From positions 1 through 6,691 of the forward strand of contig JAKAFG010000112.1 in NCBI GenBank assembly GCA_021818125.1: a stretch of 6,691 nt of DNA, given 5' to 3'. This document shows positions 1 through 4,543 of the stretch, piece after piece; position 1 is the stretch's first letter, and the number at the start of each line of letters is the position of its first letter. The translations under genes and the position numbers were made by a program. The DNA is from Pseudomonadota bacterium. Its GTDB lineage: Bacteria; Pseudomonadota; Gammaproteobacteria; Acidithiobacillales; Acidithiobacillaceae. The notes beneath the pieces are model-generated. The model worked only from the letters and a program-made list of their open reading frames with translations, did not search any database and had not been told where the DNA came from.

Positions 1-120
1 CCCAAGGTGTTCAGCGCTGTGGGGCTGGAGCATGGGGCAATGAGGGTGCGGAATGAACCCAGCAAAATCAGGCTATTCCGCCCAGTTCCTGCTGAACTCA
101 CGGGACAGCATGATACGTAA
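1..120 (+). CDS. 3' end of an unidentified reading frame
   Basis: Frame 1 is open from the window edge to a TAA at 118-120, giving 39 residues that end in LFRPVPAELTGQHDT. The composition is polar and basic, with no transmembrane helix, no cysteine and no motif I recognise. Codon use looks ordinary for the region. It is not the membrane-anchored C-terminus expected of a cytochrome c1 (PetC), so it does not support the petII-operon arrangement known for A. ferrooxidans hip. The minus strand is also open over part of this stretch, so the call rests only on the open frame and the plausible residues. The gene starts outside the window. Confidence 0.3.
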   Translation, partial: PKVFSAVGLEHGAMRVRNEPSKIRLFRPVPAELTGQHDT

Positions 121-134
121 GATCTGAATTCTGT

Positions 135-164
135 GGCGCGAGCCCACCGCGCTTCATAAAAGCG
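135..164 (+). other. Two mutually exclusive small hairpins after the upstream frame
   Basis: GCGCG at 136-140 can pair with CGCGC at 148-152 around a 7-nt loop. Alternatively, CGCTT at 150-154 can pair with AAGCG at 160-164. The two stems share bases 150-152, so only one can form. They lie 15-44 nt after the TAA at 118-120 and just before the TATAAT boxes. No T-run follows, so this is at best a weak terminator or processing site for the upstream gene. Stems of 5 bp are common by chance. Confidence 0.2.
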
Positions 165-339
165 ACATTATAATGCTATTATAATCGCCGGTGTCTTGTT
201 GGCACTGTTCTTATGGAATACTTGGGCCGCTTTGATGACAAGAGGCACTGATGCTCCGGCGCCCGATCCACCTTTTATGAGTACCATTGATGAGGAGTAT
301 GGCTATGAACGAGAAGGACAAACTGATCACCCGCCGTGA
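160..339 (+). CDS. Possible small single-helix membrane protein, start unclear
   Basis: An open frame runs from 160 (after TAA at 157-159) to TGA at 337-339. From about 178 it reads as a hydrophobic helix, IIIAGVLLALFLWNTWAALM, then a positively charged TRG turn. A proline/acidic polar tail of about 30 residues follows (DAPAPDPPFMSTIDEEYGYE). This is the layout of a small inner-membrane subunit with a short soluble tail, comparable in plan to CcoQ-type subunits, though I do not recognise the sequence. There is no ATG, GTG or early TTG before the helix. ATT at 178 is the nearest unusual start. An ATG at 173-175 would read into the helix if one base were added at about 179-180. The frame overlaps hip by 35 nt and contains hip's ribosome-binding site. 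It may be real with a non-canonical start, a frameshifted gene, or chance. Confidence 0.3.
   Translation, partial: KRHYNAIIIAGVLLALFLWNTWAALMTRGTDAPAPDPPFMSTIDEEYGYEREGQTDHPP
167..188 (+). promoter_or_regulatory. Twin TATAAT boxes, candidate promoter for hip
   Basis: ATTATAAT occurs at 167-174 and again at 178-185, as part of an 11-bp near-perfect tandem repeat. This places two perfect TATAAT hexamers (169-174 and 180-185) about one helical turn apart. No convincing TTGACA lies 16-18 bp upstream of either. The region from 150 to 185 is much more A+T-rich than the flanks. It sits about 120 bp before the hip start, so it could drive hip with a long leader. If the overlapping open frame 160-339 is a gene, the boxes may instead lie inside it. 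Confidence 0.35.
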
Positions 340-586
340 CGCGCTGAAAAACATCGCGGTGGTAGCTGGTGGAATTGCTGTTACCACGATGGTTGGGGCC
401 GGTACGGCAAATGCCGGTACCGTCTCCAAGGCATCCAAGGCATCGGTTCAGTATCAGGACCACCCCAAGGGTAAGCAGCAGTGTTCGGTGTGCGCAAACT
501 TTGTTGCACCGCATGGCTGTAAAGTGGTTGCCGGGAAAATTGCTCCAAACGGCTGGTGCGTGGCTTTTGCGCCCAAGTCTGCGTGA
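305..586 (+). CDS. hip: High-potential iron-sulfur protein (HiPIP/Iro), Tat-exported
   Basis: This is a small periplasmic [4Fe-4S] electron carrier of 93 residues, cycling between the +2 and +3 cluster states. In Acidithiobacillus, homologues are placed in iron- or sulfur-oxidation chains, passing electrons toward a terminal oxidase. A twin-arginine signal is visible at residues 9-16 (TRRDALKN), followed by a hydrophobic stretch to about residue 33 and a likely cut after A35-N36-A37. The mature part is about 56 residues with the four cluster cysteines C60, C63, C72 and C85 in HiPIP spacing (CxxC, C, C). The start at 305 is chosen because AGGAG at 293-297 lies 7 nt upstream. In-frame ATGs at 290 and 299 are too close to or before that site. 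Known relatives also begin M(S/N)EKDK. A 9-bp tandem repeat lengthens the linker after the signal. Whether it is the orthologue of petII hip or of iro cannot be decided here. Confidence 0.93.
   Translation: MNEKDKLITRRDALKNIAVVAGGIAVTTMVGAGTANAGTVSKASKASVQYQDHPKGKQQCSVCANFVAPHGCKVVAGKIAPNGWCVAFAPKSA
400..422 (+). other. Strong hairpin at the signal-peptide junction of hip
   Basis: CGGTACGGCA (400-409) can pair with TGCCGGTACCG (412-422), leaving a single bulged C, with GGC-AAAT-GCC at the tip. It falls on codons for the end of the Tat signal and the first mature residues (about residues 33-40). It could slow ribosomes at the signal/mature boundary or affect mRNA decay, but the pairing may also simply reflect GCC/GGT codon choice. 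Confidence 0.3.
425..442 (+). repeat. 9-bp in-frame tandem duplication in hip
   Basis: TCCAAGGCA is present twice in exact tandem (425-433 and 434-442), encoding Ser-Lys-Ala twice. The next codon, TCG, starts a third Ser. It lengthens the flexible N-terminus of the mature HiPIP by three residues without disturbing the frame. It lies outside the cluster-binding core. The exact identity of the copies suggests a recent slippage event. Confidence 0.8.
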
Positions 587-611
587 CGTTATTAACTACG
601 AATTTTAAAAT
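583..611 (+). promoter_or_regulatory. Candidate promoter for the chemoreceptor gene
   Basis: GTGACG at 583-588 matches TTGACA at 4 of 6 positions and overlaps the hip stop codon. After a 17-bp spacer comes TAAAAT at 606-611, which matches TATAAT at 5 of 6. The predicted transcript would start near 618, giving a leader of about 100 nt that opens with the hairpin at 625-654. A mapped transcription start would settle it. Confidence 0.35.
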
Positions 612-694
612 AAGATGTTGGTGAAAGGCGGCGAGTGGCACAACTTGCCGCCTTAGATGCTGGCGTATGCCATAATGATCTTAACTATGAGTTT
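592..694 (+). repeat. Imperfect direct repeat TTAACTAYGARTTT
   Basis: A 14-nt sequence occurs at 592-605 (TTAACTACGAATTT) and again at 681-694 (TTAACTATGAGTTT), with two differences, both transitions. The copies lie 89 nt apart on either side of the hairpin in the hip-chemoreceptor interval. The first overlaps the candidate -10 and the second lies 24 nt before the chemoreceptor start. They could be paired binding sites for a regulator or the trace of a local duplication. Confidence 0.35.
625..654 (+). terminator. Hairpin downstream of hip, terminator or leader stem
   Basis: AAGGCGGC (625-632) pairs perfectly with GCCGCCTT (647-654). The stem continues inward through G-T, A-T, G-C and T-A pairs, for 12 bp around the 6-nt loop at 637-642. 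It begins 38 nt after the hip stop. No T-run follows (the next bases are AGATGC), so it is not a textbook intrinsic terminator. It may act as a 3' stabilising stem for the hip message or as structure in the chemoreceptor leader. The in-frame GTG at 635 falls inside this stem, which argues against that codon starting the chemoreceptor. Confidence 0.5.
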
Positions 695-718
695 CCATAT
701 CGTTCCCTGGGAAAACCG

Positions 719-2380
719 ATGATAAAAATAAAAATGGACGTAAACCAAGCAATCATGGGTGGTGCAATCTTCGCTGCTGTCGCGATGGCTGTTGGCACAT
801 TCGCCGCGATCTATTCGCTGTATAGGGTGGACGCCGCAGCATCTCAATTGTATGCCGTGCAGCAGGAAAGTGTATTAGCAGCAAAAATTATTTCGACATC
901 AGCATTCACGCGCGAGGCGCTGGAGCAAATTGCCGATGCAGTCAGTAATTACAATGCGGGAATTAGTACTGCCGTCAACAATGGAACACAGGTAGCCTCG
1001 ATTCTGGCGGACGAAAACAGCAATGACTTACATACGCAAGAACTTGATCGCATGGTTCTCTCTGAACCCGGCTCTCGCGCTGCACGCGCCTTGTTAATGT
1101 TGCTGGCGACAAAGAGATCGGCGCGCGCTGCAGCAGTGCAAGAAATCCATGCGATGCAAAATGGCGATTTCGATCAAATAGGAGATATTTATAAGCGTGC
1201 CGTGAAACCCGCCTATGGCAAATATAATCTTGCGGCAAAACAACTATTTTCTGCGTTTAACGAAGATGCAGCGGCTTTATCCAAGAAGACCCGTACCATA
1301 TATCATGGCATGCTTTTGATTCTGGTTATTTCTGGAGTAGGCGCTATCGTGCTGGTGCTTCTAATCGCGACCATGGTAAACCGCACAATCCGTGTGCAGT
1401 TGCGCAACACCAGCCAGGTAGTAGGAAAGATAGCGGGAGGAGACCTTCGCTCCCGCGTCGATACCCATGACATGCGTGGCATGCTGGCCAACATCGGTTC
1501 GTCCGTCAACGAGATGGGCAACCGGCTCGCGACGTTGATCCACAATGTGCGCAGCGCCGCCGATGAGGTGGCCCAGAAAGGCACCGAGATCGACGCTCTA
1601 TCACAAGATCTTAGCTCTGGAACCGTCAAGGCTAACGACCAGGCCGATTCCATATCCACCGCAGTAAAAGCCATGAGTGTCGCCGCTACGAATGTGGCTC
1701 ATCGTGCGGAGGAAATCGCATCGACGGCACAACAGGCCAAGGTGGAAGCCGACAAGGGTGGGTGTGTCATTGGGCAGACCCTTGACGCGATGAAAGAGAT
1801 TGTCGCGAGTATTGAAGGCGTAGCGCATACGGTCAGCCGTTTTGGCGAGTCCAGCGCACGCATCGGCGATATCGTTAGCACCATACAGGAAATTACTAAT
1901 CAAACCAATATGTTGGCATTGAACGCCGCCATTGAAGCAGCGCGCGCAGGGGAAAGCGGGCGAGGGTTTGCGGTCGTCGCCGACGAAGTACGCGGGCTGG
2001 CCAACCGCAGCGTAGAGGCCGTGGTAGCTATCCGTGCCATTGTGGAAAACATCCAGCGAGATTCCGGCGACGCCATACAAGCCATGGAAGCGGGGAAAGA
2101 ACGGGCTCGGCAAGGAGCCAAACAAGGAGACGAGGCTCGGCAGGCGCTTACCTTGATCACCGGGCAGATTGATTCCGTATCGGAAAGGGTGGTTTCCGTG
2201 GCAACCGCAGCCGATGAACAGAGTAAGGCGGTTCAGCAGGTGACCGAGAACATTCTCCATATCTCTACGGCACTGCGTGGCACCGCCGAGGCAAGTGAGG
2301 TGGCACGCCATCAAGCCGGATTATTGCAAAAATCTGCGCAACTGTTGAGAGAGAATCTGCGCACCTTTAAAGCAGATTAG
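719..2380 (+). CDS. Methyl-accepting chemotaxis protein
   Basis: This is a membrane chemoreceptor of 553 residues that would signal to the CheA/CheW array. Residues 1-10 are basic/polar. TM1 spans about 11-35, followed by a periplasmic helical sensor of about 160 residues (36-196) with no cysteines, resembling a four-helix-bundle ligand domain. TM2 is about 197-220 and a HAMP linker about 220-272. The cytoplasmic coiled-coil signalling domain contains the near-invariant hairpin tip at about 391-430 (NQTNMLALNAAIEAARAG, then GRGFAVVADEVRGLA). The C-terminus, LRTFKAD, lacks the NWETF-type CheR/CheB tether. I chose ATG 719 over GTG 635: the extra 28 residues are not MCP-like, GTG 635 is buried in a hairpin, and 719 places TM1 close to the N-terminus. 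The ribosome-binding site there is weak (GGGA at 709-712). The ligand is unknown. Its position directly after hip suggests, but does not show, energy or redox taxis. Confidence 0.95.
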   Translation: MIKIKMDVNQAIMGGAIFAAVAMAVGTFAAIYSLYRVDAAASQLYAVQQESVLAAKIISTSAFTREALEQIADAVSNYNAGISTAVNNGTQVASILADENSNDLHTQELDRMVLSEPGSRAARALLMLLATKRSARAAAVQEIHAMQNGDFDQIGDIYKRAVKPAYGKYNLAAKQLFSAFNEDAAALSKKTRTIYHGMLLILVISGVGAIVLVLLIATMVNRTIRVQLRNTSQVVGKIAGGDLRSRVDTHDMRGMLANIGSSVNEMGNRLATLIHNVRSAADEVAQKGTEIDALSQDLSSGTVKANDQADSISTAVKAMSVAATNVAHRAEEIASTAQQAKVEADKGGCVIGQTLDAMKEIVASIEGVAHTVSRFGESSARIGDIVSTIQEITNQTNMLALNAAIEAARAGESGRGFAVVADEVRGLANRSVEAVVAIRAIVENIQRDSGDAIQAMEAGKERARQGAKQGDEARQALTLITGQIDSVSERVVSVATAADEQSKAVQQVTENILHISTALRGTAEASEVARHQAGLLQKSAQLLRENLRTFKAD

Positions 2381-2440
2381 GGCCACGTCCGATTCTATGG
2401 CATCATTCCTATCAAGGCTGAGATGGGTAAAGGAAAGCCA

Positions 2441-2869
2441 TCATTCGATTTCAGCGGCGGCCCTGCACTTTGATGTCTCTTCAAAAGTTACCTTAATCAG
2501 CTTTACACCAGTTTCCTTAAGCTGCATAGGACCAACTGTATGAAGCAGATGATAGGCCATGTTTTCTGCTGTAGGATTAAATGGAACAATAACTGCGGAC
2601 GGATCAATATTGCATAGAGGAGATGACAAAGGGTCTTCTTCCCATACAATGAACCTATGGTCCCAATGATTTTCCACCCAGTTGCAGAGACTATCCTTAA
2701 TCACAGAAAAATCCACCACACGACCAACAGCGTCCAGCGTATCAGCGGTTACTGTAAAATGCACCCGACCGTTATGTCCATGCAAAGCCGCGCATTTCCC
2801 TTCGTGCTGATACACACGATGTCCATAACTGAAATCATGATATCGTTCTGCTATAATTTTTGTTCTCAC
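2441..2869 (-). CDS. queD: QueD / 6-pyruvoyl-tetrahydropterin synthase family protein
   Basis: This is a 142-residue member of the PTPS/QueD fold. QueD converts dihydroneopterin triphosphate to 6-carboxy-tetrahydropterin on the route to queuosine and other 7-deazaguanines. Visible family features are zinc ligands H17, H30 and H32 (the latter two in LHGH), the candidate catalytic C26, and the D70-H71 pair in WDHRF. There is also the NPTAEN motif (98-103) and the C-terminal FEET (129-132). Translation begins at GTG 2869, with AGGAAG 7 nt upstream. It is longer than the roughly 120-residue E. coli QueD, as in some other proteobacterial and phage-borne versions. It lies 84 bp behind a co-oriented ferredoxin gene. 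No queC, queE or folE is in the window. Its A+T content is higher than its neighbours (hand count of two 60-base rows: 42% and 47% GC), hinting at transfer. The exact pterin product is inferred. Confidence 0.82.
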   Translation of the reverse strand: MRTKIIAERYHDFSYGHRVYQHEGKCAALHGHNGRVHFTVTADTLDAVGRVVDFSVIKDSLCNWVENHWDHRFIVWEEDPLSSPLCNIDPSAVIVPFNPTAENMAYHLLHTVGPMQLKETGVKLIKVTFEETSKCRAAAEIE

Positions 2870-2953
2870 CTTGACTTCCTTGTCTCACTGAATACGGGTT
2901 GCAGGAGAAGGCATCACAACATGCGTTGAAGTAGATGCACTTTTCGTGAATGG

Positions 2954-3145
2954 TTACGAAATGGAAATGATGCAATCCACCGGACAGACTTCCTGACACA
3001 TGGGCGTAGCAAAAAAATTTTCACATTCCGTGCATCGATCCGGATCAATTTCATAATGTTTCAATCCGGGAAAAACCGCGTTATTGGGACAGTCCGGTTC
3101 GCAAATGGTGCAATTGATGCACTCGTCGGTAATGGATAAAGCCAT
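2954..3145 (-). CDS. 2[4Fe-4S] ferredoxin, Allochromatium (YfhL) type, short C-terminus
   Basis: This is a 63-residue cytoplasmic low-potential ferredoxin. Cysteines C9, C12 and C15, with C54, would hold one cluster. C38, C41 and C50 with C19 would hold the other. The eight-residue gap between C41 and C50 is the hallmark insertion of the Allochromatium vinosum type. The ninth cysteine, C58 in CPVDC, is also typical of that group. The opening ALSITDECINC and the DRCTECE segment fit YfhL/AvFd closely. Relatives normally continue for about 20 more residues (a KDPSH-type start and then a helix), but this one stops right after CIISIS. AAGGAG lies 12 nt before ATG 3145, a rather long spacing, and no better start exists. 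A promoter is visible at 3184-3211. It precedes queD in the same direction, so the two may be co-transcribed. Its electron-transfer partners are unknown. Confidence 0.9.
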   Translation of the reverse strand: MALSITDECINCTICEPDCPNNAVFPGLKHYEIDPDRCTECENFFATPMCQEVCPVDCIISIS

Positions 3146-3183
3146 GAGTAAGGTGTACTCCTTTGAAAAATTTTGTGAGCCAC

Positions 3184-3211
3184 ATTATAGTGGACCCCAT
3201 ATTTGAGACAA
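3184..3211 (-). promoter_or_regulatory. Sigma70-like promoter for ferredoxin-queD
   Basis: Read on the minus strand, TTGTCT (3211-3206, 4 of 6 to TTGACA) is followed by a 16-bp spacer and a perfect TATAAT (3189-3184). This lies about 40 nt before the ferredoxin ATG. AGACAA at 3206-3211 also pairs with TTGTCT at 3225-3230, so the -35 element sits in a small inverted repeat that could be an operator. The promoter overlaps the left GTGGACCC of the inverted-repeat segment. Confidence 0.55.
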
Positions 3212-3339
3212 TGGTTTAAGCTTGTTGTCTGGCAAGGAGAAGACGATGAGCGCAATGAAGCAGAGCACGAATATCTATCCCTACGTCACACCGGACCAGC
3301 TTAAACTCACCCTCTAGCTGCCTTGGCTGGTGGGTCCAC
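3190..3339. repeat. 150-bp segment bounded by inverted GTGGACCC, possible IS remnant
   Basis: GTGGACCC at 3190-3197 is matched in inverse orientation by GGGTCCAC at 3332-3339. One base further out the match continues as TRGTGGACCC. The segment encloses a well-formed ribosome-binding site and a 23-codon open frame. Ends beginning with TGGACCCC next to a short ORF resemble the tips of some insertion sequences, and the size would fit an internally deleted or miniature element. No clear target-site duplication is visible (the flanks read ATTATA on the left and CATATT on the right). An 8-bp inverted repeat can arise by chance, so this is a weak call. Confidence 0.3.
3246..3317 (+). CDS. 23-codon ORF with strong ribosome-binding site
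   Basis: AAGGAG at 3234-3239 lies 6 nt before ATG 3246, one of the best initiation sites in the window. The frame starts MSAMKQSTNIYPYVTPDQLK and stops at TAG 3315-3317 after 23 codons. It is in the same frame as the diguanylate cyclase downstream, and after the TAG the frame stays open into that gene. It may be a leader peptide, the head of a gene truncated by deletion, or the start of a transposase within the inverted-repeat segment. I recognise no family. A 43-nt gap separates it from the next start. Confidence 0.35.
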   Translation: MSAMKQSTNIYPYVTPDQLKLTL

Positions 3340-3359
3340 CATATTCTGGAGCATGGCGC

Positions 3360-4529
3360 ATGAATTTTCTACAGAGACTACGGCAAAGACTTTGGCTCGG
3401 TGCTAGGATAGAGATCGGCCAGTTTTTCTTTGTGGGACCTGGAGAATTAGCGGATTTTATCAATAGCCGCTCCCATTTCCCGCTTTTTTCCCGTTATCGC
3501 GCCCGGTTCATCCTTTCCCGTGTCCAGATGACGGCCGCCATATTCGCGGTGCTAACCCCTCTGTGGATGGTGGTCGACTTCGCCACCTTTCCGCTTAGGA
3601 CCGCGGTCACTCTGGCGGGTGCGCGGATTCTTACCAGCGCGGCCTTCGGTTTGCTGGCTTTCCTTTGCCGCTGTTCACCGAGTGTGGGACATGCCAAGGT
3701 TGCCGTCGGGCTGCTGTTGACCATCCCCACCATTTTTTTCATATTCAGCCGGTTATTGCTCGCAGACGTGCATTTCGATGCGTTGGGGCGGGCCATGGTG
3801 GCTGGGTATGCCTTTTTGCCGTTCGTGTTGCTGACCGGACTGGCTCTGTTTCCATTTGTGGTAACGGAAACACTGTTGTTCAGTCTGCCCATGTTGTCGG
3901 CCTTCATGCTTTCTGAACTGTTGCATAGTCAGGGGATACTGCCCGGCATGAAGGATATAGCCGTATTCTGGTTGCTGCTGTTGATTACGATTGTGAGCAG
4001 CATGGCTTCCCTGAGCCAGCTTCAACTCATGAAAGGATTGTTTCAACAGTCCAGTCTGGACCCCCTGACGCACCTGTTGAACCGGCGTAGCGGCGAGCAA
4101 TTCCTGCAATTGCAGATGGCTCAGGCGCAACGCCAGAAATTCCCCATCTCCATGGTTTTCCTTGACCTGGATGATTTTAAGCAGGTTAACGATGTTTTTG
4201 GGCACAAAGCGGGGGACGATATCCTGCTCTATGCCGCCGAACAACTGAAAGCGGCTTTGCGCGACAGCGATGCGGTGATCCGCTGGGGCGGCGAGGAGTT
4301 CGTGCTCGTCATGCCCTATGCCACTGCAGAACGGGCTTCTAAACGGATGGAGGCCATCATTCATAGTGGCATTATGCAGCGACCCGACGGCCAGCCCTTG
4401 ACCTGGAGCGGTGGCATCGCCCAATGGCCACAGGATCGCGCAGACACCTGGCAGGAACTGGTGAAATTGGCTGATGATCGCATGTATCGCGCCAAAAAGG
4501 CGGGTAAAGCACAGATATGTTTGGAATAG
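3360..4529 (+). CDS. Membrane diguanylate cyclase (six-helix sensor + GGDEF)
   Basis: This is a 389-residue protein that would make cyclic di-GMP from two GTP at the inner membrane. An amphipathic N-terminal region (1-56) precedes about six transmembrane helices, near 57-77, 82-103, 114-134, 145-166, 169-188 and 200-220. A short linker leads to the GGDEF domain from about 230. Catalytic features are intact: DPLTHLLNRR (234-243), metal-binding D269, DDFKQVND (271-278), GHKAGDD (281-287) and GGEEF (310-314). The inhibitory I-site RxxD is present as R301-D304, five residues before GGEEF, so product feedback is expected. The membrane part looks like a MASE-type sensor, but I cannot assign a specific class. 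The start at 3360 is chosen because GGAG (3348-3351) lies 8 nt upstream. The in-frame GTG at 3330 has no such site. It converges on the sugar-kinase gene with only 14 bp between stops and no visible terminator. Confidence 0.93.
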   Translation: MNFLQRLRQRLWLGARIEIGQFFFVGPGELADFINSRSHFPLFSRYRARFILSRVQMTAAIFAVLTPLWMVVDFATFPLRTAVTLAGARILTSAAFGLLAFLCRCSPSVGHAKVAVGLLLTIPTIFFIFSRLLLADVHFDALGRAMVAGYAFLPFVLLTGLALFPFVVTETLLFSLPMLSAFMLSELLHSQGILPGMKDIAVFWLLLLITIVSSMASLSQLQLMKGLFQQSSLDPLTHLLNRRSGEQFLQLQMAQAQRQKFPISMVFLDLDDFKQVNDVFGHKAGDDILLYAAEQLKAALRDSDAVIRWGGEEFVLVMPYATAERASKRMEAIIHSGIMQRPDGQPLTWSGGIAQWPQDRADTWQELVKLADDRMYRAKKAGKAQICLE

Positions 4530-4543
4530 TAGAGTGGATGCCC

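Noticed and set aside
287..304. Earlier TTG/ATG starts for hip
   Set aside because: The AGGAG at 293-297 is correctly spaced only for ATG 305, and relatives begin at the equivalent methionine.
635..718. Upstream GTG start for the chemoreceptor
   Set aside because: The extra 28 residues are not receptor-like, and GTG 635 lies inside a 12-bp hairpin with no ribosome-binding site.
1601..2314. 237-residue minus-strand open frame
   Set aside because: It lies wholly opposite the chemoreceptor signalling domain, whose sequence is unmistakable. The antisense product has no family features.
4480..4543. Intrinsic terminator between the convergent cyclase and kinase genes
   Set aside because: CGCC-AAAAA-GGCG near 4490 is a short stem inside the cyclase coding sequence with no T-run. 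Nothing convincing lies in the 14-bp gap.
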